Shown: positions 36,377 to 45,056 of the stretch, in pieces
Layout of the letters: each line of letters starts with the position of its first letter
Numbering within the stretch: position 1 is the stretch's first letter
From: DAOUKH01 sp965219875
GTDB taxonomy: Bacteria; Chloroflexota; Dehalococcoidia; SHYB01
NCBI GenBank assembly: GCA_965219875.1
Contig: CBDCOW010000006.1
Span: 124,001-188,000, forward strand
Reading direction: 5' to 3'
Length of the DNA stretch: 64,000 bases
Translations under genes and position numbers: made by a program
Notes under the pieces: generated by a model
Seen by the model: only the letters and a program-made list of their open reading frames with translations
What the model was told of the DNA's origin: nothing
The model's database searches: none

Positions 36377-36640
36377 GCTGTGTCCGATACCTCCACCCTT
36401 TCCCCCTTCTGGAGACCTCTGCATAACCAGCCTTGGAAGCAAGGGGCTGGAAGCGGGGGGTCTTGCCCCCTCTCCCGCTGGGAGAGGGTTGGGGTGAGGG
36501 CGGGGGGAGGCGGGGACCGGACAACGCCTCAAAGCCCGCGGCCCAAGGCTACGCAACGCTCTCCTCTGGGGGAGATTGAGAGCGGGCCGAGGAGCGCAGC
36601 GAAGGCACACCCACCTCCGTCAGGGTTGCCCAAGGGTCTC
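36377..36640. repeat. Composite intergenic repeat, copy 1 (core 36468-36515)
   Basis: The core is a perfect 9-3-9 palindrome (CCCTCTCCC-GCT-GGGAGAGGG, 36468-36488) followed by TTGGGGTGAGGGCGGGGGGA to about 36515. Upstream is a module ending GGAGACCTCTGCATAACC, and downstream a module CTCTGGGGGAGATTGAG. The copy fills the space between the small genes and lexA (convergent genes), where it could act as a two-way terminator. Confidence 0.8.
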
Positions 36641-36666
36641 CAACGGATCGGACAAGGCTCTCCTCG

Positions 36667-37299
36667 CTACATCGCGGGGATCACGTCCAGGACCGTGCCC
36701 TGTATCTCGAGGTTCTCCCCTTCGACATAGATCGGGTCCATGGTGGGGTTGGCCGGCTGCAGGCGCACCCGGTCCCCTTCGGGATAGAACTTCTTCAACG
36801 TCGTCTCCTCGCGGTCCTTCAACCAAGCGACGATGCGCTCGCCGGGATCGGCGGCGCTACGGTGCTCGATGATCACAATGTCGCCGTCGTTGATCATCGC
36901 GTCGATCATCGATTGGCCCTTCACGCGCAGAGCGTAGACCTGCTCGCGGCCCCGCAACCGCGACTCCAGCACCTCGACCTCTTCGTCGGGGGCGCGCGAC
37001 CAGCCGTCCGACTCGGGCACGGGGATGGGGTCGCCTGCTGCGATGAGACCCATGACGGGCACGAGGCGCACGCCGGCGCGCCCGCGCCCCATGACCTCGA
37101 TGCCGCGCGAGATCTCGCGGCCGCGCCGGATGAGGCCCTTGTTCTCCAGCCCACGCAGGTTGTAGTCCACCACGGACGTCGAACTGATGCCGCAGGCTTC
37201 CTGTATCTCGCGAATCGAGGGCGGATAGCCGTGGTCGTCGGCAAAACCCTTGATGAAGTCGAGGATCGCCTCTTGCTTAGCGGGCAGTTTCGCCATCAT
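36667..37299 (-). CDS. lexA: SOS repressor LexA
   Basis: 210 residues from ATG 37299, supported by GAGGAGG directly upstream. The N-terminal winged helix (1-70) includes GYPPSIREIQEACGISSTSVVDYNLRGLE. The self-cleavage site is Ala88-Gly89 in GLIAAGDP; the catalytic pair is Ser130 (KGQSMID) and Lys169 (ETTLKKF). RecA-stimulated cleavage releases the SOS genes. A GAAC-N4-GTTC box overlaps its own transcription start, so it is autoregulated. Sharing of this box with other genes is not seen in the window. Confidence 0.96.
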   Translation of the reverse strand: MMAKLPAKQEAILDFIKGFADDHGYPPSIREIQEACGISSTSVVDYNLRGLENKGLIRRGREISRGIEVMGRGRAGVRLVPVMGLIAAGDPIPVPESDGWSRAPDEEVEVLESRLRGREQVYALRVKGQSMIDAMINDGDIVIIEHRSAADPGERIVAWLKDREETTLKKFYPEGDRVRLQPANPTMDPIYVEGENLEIQGTVLDVIPAM

Positions 37300-37365
37300 G
37301 TCCTCCTCTGGGCGGCGCTCCGTAGAAACGGACGGCGCACGGCCCACGCCGGAAACGAATGTTCG

Positions 37366-37414
37366 GAACAGGCGTTCGCGACGAAGTCTAAGGGCACCCC
37401 CACGGCGCTGTCAA
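37366..37414 (-). promoter_or_regulatory. lexA promoter with SOS box
   Basis: Minus-strand -35 TTGACA (37409-37414), 18-base spacer, -10 TAGACT (37385-37390), start near 37378. The box GAAC-AGGC-GTTC (37366-37377) lies directly at the start site. It matches the GAAC-N4-GTTC LexA box known from Gram-positive bacteria. A near-palindrome CGAATGTTCG (37356-37365) adjoins it. Confidence 0.8.
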
Positions 37415-37469
37415 CGTCCCCCTGTCACACGCCGGGCACGCGGGATAGACGGCTAGGTGAGATGGTTCC

Positions 37470-37700
37470 ATCCCGCCCTCTCCCCTGAGGAGCCCTTTGC
37501 AAAACTCCGTCGAGGGGAAGAACGCCGCCCGCTGGCCTTGGGAAAAGGAGGCGGCACGGGGTCTTTCCCTCTCCCGCTGGGAGAGGGTTGGGGTGAGGGC
37601 GGGGGGAGGCGGGGGCCGCGCGACCTTGCTGAAGCCCGCCCGCCGAATTACGCAAGGGTCTCCCTGCGCGGAGCTGAAAAAGGGCGGGCGCTGCGAGCGC
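37470..37700. repeat. Composite intergenic repeat, copy 2 (core 37567-37615)
   Basis: The same perfect 9-3-9 palindrome at 37567-37587 with the GGGGTGAGGGCGGGGGGAGG tail. Flanking modules include TTTGCAAAACTCCGTCGAGG upstream and CGCGCGACCTTGCTGAAGCCC downstream, which recur word for word in the copy near 47000. It lies between lexA and the S20 gene. Confidence 0.85.
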
Positions 37701-37710
37701 GGAGACAGGG

Positions 37711-37986
37711 CTAGGAAGCCGCGGCTCTTGCCGCGTTGAGCTTCCGCATCAACCGAGACTTGCGGCGTGCGGCGTTATTCTTCTTGATCAGCCCTTTGGT
37801 GACCGCCCGGTCGAGCTGACTGGCGGCGTTCGCCACCGCCGCGCCGGCCTCGTCCACCTCACTGGAGGCGAGATGGGCCTCGGCCTTCTTCAGGTGCGTC
37901 CGTAGCGCCGATCGCAGCGACCGGTTCGCCACGCGGCGGCGTTCGTTCTTTCGTACCGCCTTCTTGGCGGAGCGGCTATGAGCCAA
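37711..37986 (-). CDS. rpsT: 30S ribosomal protein S20
   Basis: 91 residues from TTG 37986 (GAGGGA upstream), matching the usual start MANxKSAKK as MAHSRSAKKAVRKNERRR. The body is basic and helical, ending KKNNAARRKSRLMRKLNAARAAA. S20 binds 16S rRNA in the body of the small subunit. Upstream in-frame codons to 38049 lack the S20 pattern and were not used. It is followed downstream by a repeat copy. Confidence 0.95.
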   Translation of the reverse strand: MAHSRSAKKAVRKNERRRVANRSLRSALRTHLKKAEAHLASSEVDEAGAAVANAASQLDRAVTKGLIKKNNAARRKSRLMRKLNAARAAAS

Positions 37987-38087
37987 CGTGGTCCCTCGAT
38001 GATCGTTATGCCGAAGATGGGCGCCGCCCGGCCGCGGCGCACTCGCCATTGTAACCGAGCCGTCGACGGTGTGACAAACGCCGCGGC

Positions 38088-40250
38088 CTAACCCTTGCGC
38101 TCGACCTTGACGACCCCGCGGATGTTCTCGATCCGCTGGAGCATCCGGCTAAGCTGCGCCGCGCCCGACGTCCGCAGCGTCAGCGTCTCCGTCACCAGAC
38201 CGTTGCGGGGATGCGAGCTGCGCACCTCGCTGATGTTGACGCGCTCGGCCGAAAGCAGGCTGGCAATGTCGCTCAGCAGCCCGACTCTGTCCCACGCCTG
38301 GATCGATACCCGCGCGGTGTACCGCTGGCTCGGCGTCCCCCAGCTCACCGGGATCAAGCGGTCCGGCTCCGCCACGTTCTGGACGTTACGGCACTCCGCG
38401 CGGTGCACCGTAACCCCGCGCGACCGGGTGACGAAGCCGGCGATGGAATCGCCGGCCAAGGGGTGGCAGCACTCGGCCAGGCGAGCCAGCAGGTTCGGCA
38501 TGCCCATGACGACGATGCTCCCGGTGCCGTCCCCGGGCGGAGCGGCGCCGTTCCCCGCGGGTGGCGGCGGCGACGGCGGCGTCTCGGGCAGGAGCGGCTG
38601 CGCCAGGTCATCGGCACTCAGCGCGCCGCTTCCCAAAACGGCGGCGAGGTCGTCGACGGTCTCGTACCCAAGTTTCTCGGCGGCGTCCTGTGGCCGCAGC
38701 CCGAGCTTCAGGCGGCGCAGCTCCTTTTCCATGATGCCCCGGCCCCGCTCGATGTTCTCTTCCTTCGCCCGCCTGCGGAACCAAGCCTTGATCTTGTCGC
38801 GGGCCGCCGCCGTCTTGATGTAGCCGAGGTCGGGGTTCAGCCAATCGAGCGTCGGGGCCTTCTCCGACTTCGCGGCGATGATCTGTACCGTATCGCCGTT
38901 ATGCAACGGACGGTTCAGAGGCACCATCTTGCCGTTGACCTTCGCGCCCACGCACCCGTGGCCCAGATCGGTATGAATCCGGTAGGCGAAATCGAGCGGC
39001 GTCGCCCCCGTGGGCAGCTCGCGGACCTCACCCTTCGGGGTGTAGACGAAGACCTGGTCGTGGAAGATATCGGTCTTCACCGACTCGATGAACGCCTCGC
39101 TCCCCCCGTCCTCTTGGCTCAGGTCGAGGAGGTGCCGCATCCAGTTCATCCGGTCGTCGAAGCCGGGGTCGGAGCGGTCGCCTTCCTTATAGCGGTAGTG
39201 CGCCGCGATCCCGTGCTCGGCGACCTCGTGCATGCGGGACGTCCTGATCTGAATCTCGAAAGGCGTCGTATCCGGGCCCACGACGGCGGTATGAAGCGAC
39301 TGGTAGCCGTTCTCCCGCGGGTTGGCGATATAGTCGTCGAACTCCCCGGGGACGGGATGCCACAGGCTGTGGACCACGCCCAGCGCCTTGTAGCAGTTCG
39401 TGATGTCGTCCACCAGGATACGGAACCCAAAGAGGTCGTAGATTTGGTCGAAGTCGCGGCCGATCTCGGCGTAGCGCTCCATCTTTTGGAAGATCGAGTA
39501 GATGTGCTTGGGCCTGCCCGATATCTGCGCATGGACTGAAGCCTGGCGCATTTCGGAGCGAATGCGGGCCACGACGTCGCTGATGAAACTCTCGCGGTCG
39601 TTCCGGCTCGCCGAAAGCAGCTTCGATATCCGGGCGTAGGCCGGCCGGTCGAGGCAGCGGAAGCAGAGGTCTTCGAGCTGCCACCCGATCGTGGCGATGC
39701 CCAAGCGGTGCGCCAGCGGCGCGTAGACGTCCAACGTCTCCCGCGCGATCCGAAGCTGCTTTGAGAGCGGCAGAGGCCGGATCGTCCGCATGTTGTGGAG
39801 CCGGTCGGCGAGCTTCACCAAGATGACGCGGACATCCTCCGCCATCGCCACGAGCATCTTCCGCAGGCTCTCGCTGTGGATACTGCCCCCGATGGGCGGC
39901 CCCCCATTCTCGCGGGTAGTCTGCCACTCGATTTGGTTGAGCTTGGTGACCCCTTCGACGATGCGGCCCACGTCCGGCCCGAACCGCTCCTCGACCTTCG
40001 CCATCGGAACGTCGCAGTCCTCGATCGTGTCGTGGAGCAGCGCCCCGGCAATCGTCGTGCTGTCCTGGCGCAGATCGGCCAGGATCGAGGCGACGGCGAG
40101 CGGATGCTCGATGTAGGGAGTGCCGGAGCGGCGGAGCTGGCCCCGGTGGGCCTCGTCGGCGAACCGGTAGGCGTCCTCGACCAGGGTTACCTCGTCTCGC
40201 GGAAGGTAACCGTTCGACTTACTCAGGAGATCGGCTATGCTCGACGCCAC
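38088..40250 (-). CDS. rel: Bifunctional (p)ppGpp synthetase/hydrolase
   Basis: 720 residues from GTG 40250. Domains in order: HD hydrolase (about 25-160, with EHPLAVASIL and LLHDTIEDCD), synthetase (about 220-340, GFRILVDDITNCYKALGVVHSLWHPVPGEFDDYIANPRENGYQSLHT), TGS (about 385-445) and C-terminal ACT (about 640-715). Both catalytic domains look complete, so it makes and destroys the stringent alarmone. A near-consensus promoter lies just upstream. It is alone but close to S20 and LexA, other stress and ribosome functions. Confidence 0.96.
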   Translation of the reverse strand: MASSIADLLSKSNGYLPRDEVTLVEDAYRFADEAHRGQLRRSGTPYIEHPLAVASILADLRQDSTTIAGALLHDTIEDCDVPMAKVEERFGPDVGRIVEGVTKLNQIEWQTTRENGGPPIGGSIHSESLRKMLVAMAEDVRVILVKLADRLHNMRTIRPLPLSKQLRIARETLDVYAPLAHRLGIATIGWQLEDLCFRCLDRPAYARISKLLSASRNDRESFISDVVARIRSEMRQASVHAQISGRPKHIYSIFQKMERYAEIGRDFDQIYDLFGFRILVDDITNCYKALGVVHSLWHPVPGEFDDYIANPRENGYQSLHTAVVGPDTTPFEIQIRTSRMHEVAEHGIAAHYRYKEGDRSDPGFDDRMNWMRHLLDLSQEDGGSEAFIESVKTDIFHDQVFVYTPKGEVRELPTGATPLDFAYRIHTDLGHGCVGAKVNGKMVPLNRPLHNGDTVQIIAAKSEKAPTLDWLNPDLGYIKTAAARDKIKAWFRRRAKEENIERGRGIMEKELRRLKLGLRPQDAAEKLGYETVDDLAAVLGSGALSADDLAQPLLPETPPSPPPPAGNGAAPPGDGTGSIVVMGMPNLLARLAECCHPLAGDSIAGFVTRSRGVTVHRAECRNVQNVAEPDRLIPVSWGTPSQRYTARVSIQAWDRVGLLSDIASLLSAERVNISEVRSSHPRNGLVTETLTLRTSGAAQLSRMLQRIENIRGVVKVERKG

Positions 40251-40276
40251 TTAGCTCGCCCCCACCTGACTTCAAT

Positions 40277-40306
40277 AGTATATCTGGTGCAGTCTAGCCC
40301 AATCAA
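40277..40306 (-). promoter_or_regulatory. Promoter of the rel gene
   Basis: Minus-strand -35 TTGATT (40301-40306), 18-base spacer, -10 TATACT (40277-40282). The start near 40270 leaves a leader of about 20 bases before GTG 40250. The rest of the gap to 40498 contains no gene that I recognise. Confidence 0.7.
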
Positions 40307-40498
40307 TGAAGCCAGTTTCAGGACTTTGTTCGCCGTCCTCCGCCTCCGGTCCCTCTGCCTTGGAGCCATTGCGGCAACCCCCTCCTCAACGGCAAGGACA
40401 GCGGGCTGGACGGGGAGTCGCGCGCCGCCATCGATGTCCCCCAACGGCCCTGTGCAAGGAGTTTTCTCCCGTCAAACTGTCCAAGAACGTCTCGGAGA

Positions 40499-41983
40499 CT
40501 ACGAGCCGTCCGCGCCGCCGTCCCGCCAGCGGAGCACCGGCCGGCGCGCCGCGGTCGCCTCGTCGAGACGGCCGATGGGAGCGCTCCAGGGCGCGCCGTG
40601 CAGCACGTCGGGGTCGCGTTTGGCTTCCTCCGCGATCGCGATCATCGCTTCGGCGAGCGCCTCGATCGCCTCGGGCGGCTCCGTTTCCGTCGGCTCTATC
40701 ATCAGCGCCTCTTCGACGATCAGCGGGAAGTAGACCGTCGGCGGGTGGAAGCCGTAGTCGATCAGCCGCTTCGCGATGTCGTACGTGCGCACGCCGTGCT
40801 CGAGGCGCTGGCGCGACCCTGAGAAGACGACCTCGTGCAGCACGGGGCGGTCGTAGGGCAGGTCGTAGTGGCCGTTCAACAGCACGCGCAGGTAGTTGGC
40901 GTTGAGCACGGCCTGACCCGAGACCGCGCGCAGTCCATCGAGGCCGAGCGCGCGGATGTAGGCGTAGGCGCGGATCAGCACGCCGGCGTTGCCGTGGAAC
41001 TGCTGGAGCCGGCCGATGCTGCGCTCTGGAGCCGCGAGGCGCACCAAGCCGTCCTCGCATTCCTCGACCACCGGCGTTGGGAGGTACGGAGCCAGTTCCT
41101 CGCTGCAGCACACGGGCCCCGCGCCGGGCCCGCCGCCGCCGTGCGGTGTGCTGAAGCTCTTGTGCAGATTGAGGTGCACGACGTCGAAGCCGAGGTCGCC
41201 GTAGCGCGCGCGGCCCATGATCGCGTTGAGGTTGGCGCCGTCGCCGTACAGGTAGGCGCCGGCGTCGTGGACCAGTTGTGCCACCTCTTCGATGCCCCGC
41301 ACCCACAGCCCCAGCGTGTTCGGCACGGTGACCATAACCGCCGCGACCGTCTCATCCATCTCTCGCTCGACGGTGGCACGATCGATGGAGCCGTCGGCCG
41401 CGGTCGGGATCTGCGTGACCGTGAAGCCGGCCATCGCGGCGGTCGCCGGGTTCGTGCCGTGCGCCGAGTCGGGAACGAGGATGCGGCGGCGCGTTTCGAG
41501 ATCTCCCCGGTCCTCGAGAGCGCGTGTGACCATCAGCACGCCGGCCAGTTCGCCCTGCGCGCCGGCGGCGGGGGCGAGGCTGACCGCCGGCAGGCCGGTG
41601 ATCTCCGCTAGGCCGCGGCGCAGTTCCAGCAAGGTCCGCAGCGTGCCCTGCGCGTCCGCCGGCGGGGTCTGCGGATGCGCCTCCGCGAATCCCGGCAGCG
41701 ACGCCATGAGGTCGTTGACCTTCGGGTTGTATTTCATCGTGCAGGAGCCCAACGGGTAGGTGCCGGAATCGATGCCGTAGTTCCGCGCGGAGAGCGCCGT
41801 GTAGTAGCGCACCAGCTCGCCCTGGCTTAGTTCCGGCAACCGCACCGATTCGCGGAGCAGGTGCGCGTCCGGCAGCGGCGTCTCGTCCCCGCTCCACGAG
41901 GGCACGTCGACGGCCCGACGGCCGGGCGCCCCGCGGTCGAAGCTCAGACGCGCGCCGAAGTCCTCGCTGCCGGGCCGTGGCAT
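40499..41983 (-). CDS. gcvPB: Glycine dehydrogenase (decarboxylating) subunit 2
   Basis: 494 residues from ATG 41983. The PLP lysine lies in HLNLHKSFSTPHGGGGPGAGP near residue 270; TYPLGSCTMKYNP and DGANLNAIMGRARYGD are further P-protein marks. It is the C-terminal half of the P protein, as in organisms with split GcvP. It decarboxylates glycine and passes aminomethyl to GcvH. ATG is 2 bases after the gcvPA stop. A much longer reading upstream in this frame runs antisense-like through gcvPA and is not real. Confidence 0.95.
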   Translation of the reverse strand: MPRPGSEDFGARLSFDRGAPGRRAVDVPSWSGDETPLPDAHLLRESVRLPELSQGELVRYYTALSARNYGIDSGTYPLGSCTMKYNPKVNDLMASLPGFAEAHPQTPPADAQGTLRTLLELRRGLAEITGLPAVSLAPAAGAQGELAGVLMVTRALEDRGDLETRRRILVPDSAHGTNPATAAMAGFTVTQIPTAADGSIDRATVEREMDETVAAVMVTVPNTLGLWVRGIEEVAQLVHDAGAYLYGDGANLNAIMGRARYGDLGFDVVHLNLHKSFSTPHGGGGPGAGPVCCSEELAPYLPTPVVEECEDGLVRLAAPERSIGRLQQFHGNAGVLIRAYAYIRALGLDGLRAVSGQAVLNANYLRVLLNGHYDLPYDRPVLHEVVFSGSRQRLEHGVRTYDIAKRLIDYGFHPPTVYFPLIVEEALMIEPTETEPPEAIEALAEAMIAIAEEAKRDPDVLHGAPWSAPIGRLDEATAARRPVLRWRDGGADGS

Positions 41984-41985
41984 GC

Positions 41986-43344
41986 TCACGCGCCGCCCCC
42001 GATCTCCGCCAGCGCCTCGACCAGCGCGTCGACGTGTGCATCGGGCGTCGCCTCGGTCACCGCGAAGAGCAGTGCATCGCGCGCCTCGGGCTCCGGCCGC
42101 GCCGAGACGTCGAGGCCCGCGCCGATGCCCCGGGCCGGGAGTTGCTCGGCCAGGTGAGCGGCGGGGATAGGGCCGCGCACGAGGAACTCCTGGAACCAGG
42201 GGCCACGCTCCGGCGTCTCGTAGCCCGGCAGCGCGGCGATGCGCGCCGCGGCGTCGTGCGCCCGCTGGTAGCACAACTCGGCGGCCTCGCGCAGGCCGCG
42301 CGGACCAAGCGCCTGCACCGTGACGGTGAAGGCAAGCGCGATCAACGACTGCGCCGTGGAGATATTCGAAGTCGCCCGCTCGCGGCGGATGAACTGCTCG
42401 CGGGCCTGGAGCGTGAGCACGTAGCCCGTGCGCTTCTCGCCGTTCGGTGGGGCATGTAGTTCCTTGGCGCGGCCGACGATACGGCCGGGCATCTGCCGGA
42501 GATACTGCGTACGCGCCGCGAACAGTCCGAGCGACGGCCCGCCGAAGGCCGGCGCGCCCGCCAAGTCGCGCCCCTCCCCGGTGACGATGTCCGCGCCCGC
42601 GTCGCCCGGCGCGCGGAGCAGTCCGAGCGCGAAGGGATCGGCGGCCGTCACGAACAGCGCCCCGGCGGCGTGCGCCGCGGCGGCGTGCGGTTCGAGGTCC
42701 GCGATCATGCCGAGAAAGTCCGGCTGCTGGGCCACCAGACAGGCGTGTTCCTCGTTCATCGCATCCGCCGACGACACCATGTCGACACGCAGCCTGGCGC
42801 CGCGGGCGTAGGTGCGCACCACCTCGGCGGTCCCGGGATGCATCGGTGCTAGCAGCGCGACCGCGCCCCGCTTCGTGGCGCGCGCCGCGAGGAGGCAGGC
42901 CTCGGCAGTCGCGCTGGCCACGTCGTATAGGCCGGTGTTGGACACGTCCATCCCGGTCAGCTCGCAAACCACCGACTGGTACTCGAACGCGGACTGCAGC
43001 GTGCCCTGGCTGACCTCCGGCTGGTACGGCGTGTAGGCGGTGACGAACTCGGAACGCCCGGTCAGGTGGCCGGTGACGGCCGGGATGGAGCGCCGGTATG
43101 CCCCAGCGCCGAGGAAGTTCGGCCGCGAGGGGCTGGCGTTCGCGGCCGCGCGTTCCTCCAGCAGCGCGATCAACTCCGGCTCGGTGAGGGCGGGCGGCAG
43201 ATCGATTACCGGATCGCGCAGGGCTGCGGGCAGGTCGGAGAACAGGGCGCCGACGTCGGCGGCCCCGACACGCTCCAGCATCCGCGCGCGATCCGCCTCG
43301 GTGGCAGGGATGTAGGGATGAGGAGACCCGGCGAGTGAAGTCAA
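41986..43344 (-). CDS. gcvPA: Glycine dehydrogenase (decarboxylating) subunit 1
   Basis: 452 residues from TTG 43344. The start PYIPATEADRARMLERVG, then FLGAGAYRRSIPAVTGHLTGRSEFVTAYTPYQPEVSQGTLQSAFEYQS and MDVSNTGLYDVASATAEACLLA are standard for the N-terminal half of split glycine decarboxylase. It shapes the active site with GcvPB, which carries the PLP lysine. It sits 3 bases after gcvH in a complete T-H-PA-PB operon; the L protein is not in the window. Confidence 0.95.
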   Translation of the reverse strand: MTSLAGSPHPYIPATEADRARMLERVGAADVGALFSDLPAALRDPVIDLPPALTEPELIALLEERAAANASPSRPNFLGAGAYRRSIPAVTGHLTGRSEFVTAYTPYQPEVSQGTLQSAFEYQSVVCELTGMDVSNTGLYDVASATAEACLLAARATKRGAVALLAPMHPGTAEVVRTYARGARLRVDMVSSADAMNEEHACLVAQQPDFLGMIADLEPHAAAAHAAGALFVTAADPFALGLLRAPGDAGADIVTGEGRDLAGAPAFGGPSLGLFAARTQYLRQMPGRIVGRAKELHAPPNGEKRTGYVLTLQAREQFIRRERATSNISTAQSLIALAFTVTVQALGPRGLREAAELCYQRAHDAAARIAALPGYETPERGPWFQEFLVRGPIPAAHLAEQLPARGIGAGLDVSARPEPEARDALLFAVTEATPDAHVDALVEALAEIGGGA

Positions 43345-43347
43345 CGG

Positions 43348-43752
43348 TTAACTCGCCGGAAGCTGCGCGCGGTACGCGGCGGCGTCGAGCAGGCCCTCGA
43401 TCTCCGCCTCGTCCGCGATCCGCACGCGGATTAGCCACCCCTCGCCGTAGGGCGACTCGTTGACCAGCTGCGGACGGTCCTCCAGCTCCCCATTGGCGGC
43501 GATCACCTCGCCGCTGACCGGAGCGTAGAGGTCGCAGACCGTCTTCGTGGACTCAATCTCGCCGCAACGTTCACCGGCAGTGACCTTGTCCCCCTCCGCG
43601 GGGAGATCGACGTAGACCACGTCGCCAAGCTGGTCCTGGGCAAAGTCCGTGATGCCCGCCGTCACCTCGTCCGGGCTCTGCTCGTCGCGGCGCAACCACT
43701 CGTGATTTGGCGTGAAGAGGAGGTTGTCGGGGATCTCGTGGGCCATCGTCAT
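43348..43752 (-). CDS. gcvH: Glycine cleavage system H protein
   Basis: 134 residues from ATG 43752, which overlaps the gcvT stop as ATGA. It contains FTPNHEWLRRDE, then ITDFAQDQLGDVVYVDLP, and the lipoylated Lys70 in GEIESTKTVCDLYAPVSG, ending near EGWLIRVR. The lipoyl arm carries the aminomethyl group between the P, T and L proteins. The close spacing with gcvT and gcvPA shows one transcript. A second ATG two codons later is also possible. Confidence 0.95.
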   Translation of the reverse strand: MTMAHEIPDNLLFTPNHEWLRRDEQSPDEVTAGITDFAQDQLGDVVYVDLPAEGDKVTAGERCGEIESTKTVCDLYAPVSGEVIAANGELEDRPQLVNESPYGEGWLIRVRIADEAEIEGLLDAAAYRAQLPAS

Positions 43753-44855
43753 GACTGCCTCGGCTTTCGGTAGAATGGCCGGCGCACGACCTCGACCGGG
43801 AGTGCGCGGCCCCGCACGTCGACCTCGAGCATGACGCCGGGCCTCGCAAGCTCGACGGGAAGATAAGCCATGCCAATGCCCACGCGCAAGCTGGGGCTGA
43901 AAGTCCCGCTGCTAAGCCGCGCGACGGGTTCCCCGCAGTCCGGTGCGCGCACCTCGTAGCCCGCCCTCAGCACGCCGCGGTCCCGTGCCGACAGATGAGC
44001 GAGCCGCCGCGTACGGGGCCGCGCCTTCGCCTCGGCAAGCGCCTCGCGCCCCGTAAAGGGCGCCCCGTCGTCGAGGCTCACGGCGAAGCCGAGGCCGACC
44101 TCGTACGGGTGTGTGGTCTCGTCGATGTCGTTGCCATGCAGCGGCAGCGCCGCCTCTAGGCGCAGCGTATCGCGCGCGCCGAGGCCGGCGGGAGTCGCGC
44201 CACCTGCGGTCAAGGCGTCCCACAGCGCCGCGGCGTGGTCCGCGCCGACGATGCACTCGCCGCCGTCCTCGCCGGTGTAGCCGGTGCGGGCCACGAGCAC
44301 GGGCGTACCCTGCCAGTCCAACTCCGCGCAGTCACGCGGTTCGAGGGCCGCGAATCCCTCGCCGACAACGCTGCTGAGCAGCGCGACCGCGTCCGGGCCC
44401 TGTACCGCCAGCATCACCGTCTCCGCCGTGACCTCGGAGGCGTCGGAGACGGCGGCGCGCAGGCGCTTGAAGTCCTTGTCGGCGTTGGCGGCGTTGTGGA
44501 CCACCAGCCAGCGCTCGCCGGGCAGGTGGTAGATGAAGACATCGTCCTCGATGCCCCCAGCCTCGTTGCAATACAGGGAATAGTGCGCCTTGCCCGCCGG
44601 CAGCGTGGTCACGTCGAAGGTCGTCACCGAGCGCAACAGCGAGGCCGCCTGCGGCCCCCGCGCCCAAGCGCGTGCGAGGTGCGAGACGTCGAAGACCCCG
44701 GCGCGCTCGCGCACGGCCTGGTGCTCGCCGACGATGCCCTGGTATTGGAGCGGCATCTCCCAGCCGGCGAAAGGTGCGAAGCGGGCGCCGAGCGCCTCAT
44801 GGCGCTCATGCAGTGCGAGCCGTCTGAGATCGCCGGAACTGCCGGATCCCGCCAT
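43749..44855 (-). CDS. gcvT: Glycine cleavage system T protein (aminomethyltransferase)
   Basis: 368 residues from ATG 44855, the usual GcvT length. An in-frame extension to 44939 is not used because the promoter -10 box lies inside it. The folate fold starts LHERHEALGARFAPFAGWEMPLQYQGIVGEHQAVRERAGVFDVSHLAR and includes ARTGYTGEDGGECIV, LRLEAALPLHGNDID and AYLPVE. It releases ammonia and makes 5,10-methylene-THF. First gene of the gcv operon; the mRNA appears leaderless, so no riboswitch is expected. Confidence 0.94.
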   Translation of the reverse strand: MAGSGSSGDLRRLALHERHEALGARFAPFAGWEMPLQYQGIVGEHQAVRERAGVFDVSHLARAWARGPQAASLLRSVTTFDVTTLPAGKAHYSLYCNEAGGIEDDVFIYHLPGERWLVVHNAANADKDFKRLRAAVSDASEVTAETVMLAVQGPDAVALLSSVVGEGFAALEPRDCAELDWQGTPVLVARTGYTGEDGGECIVGADHAAALWDALTAGGATPAGLGARDTLRLEAALPLHGNDIDETTHPYEVGLGFAVSLDDGAPFTGREALAEAKARPRTRRLAHLSARDRGVLRAGYEVRAPDCGEPVARLSSGTFSPSLRVGIGMAYLPVELARPGVMLEVDVRGRALPVEVVRRPFYRKPRQS

Positions 44856-44861
44856 GCGTCG

Positions 44862-44890
44862 ATTGTATTCCCCACCTTGCCACGGAACAA
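44862..44890 (-). promoter_or_regulatory. Leaderless promoter of the gcv operon
   Basis: Minus-strand TTGTTC (44885-44890), 17-base spacer, TACAAT (44862-44867). The ATG at 44855 lies exactly where transcription should start, so the gcvT message has little or no 5' leader. Confidence 0.65.
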
Positions 44891-45056
44891 GTTCCCCGAC
44901 ATCAGCCGTACGACCTGAACTTCGAGCCGTGCTCGGCAACGGTGGTGAATGAGGGCCACTGCTACAGGCCGGAGCGGGGCAGTCCCCTAGACCCTACCGG
45001 CGGCATACTCTAATATTGGAGAGCGACGGCCCCCTCCACGCTCCCGCGTCTAGGCC

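Noticed and set aside
40499..43438. A 979-codon open frame covering gcvPB and running upstream
   Set aside because: Only the part from ATG 41983 has GcvPB homology. The upstream part is the shifted frame of gcvPA, kept open by high GC.
44855..44939. N-terminal extension of GcvT to 44939
   Set aside because: It would cross the promoter -10 box and adds 28 residues not present in GcvT proteins.
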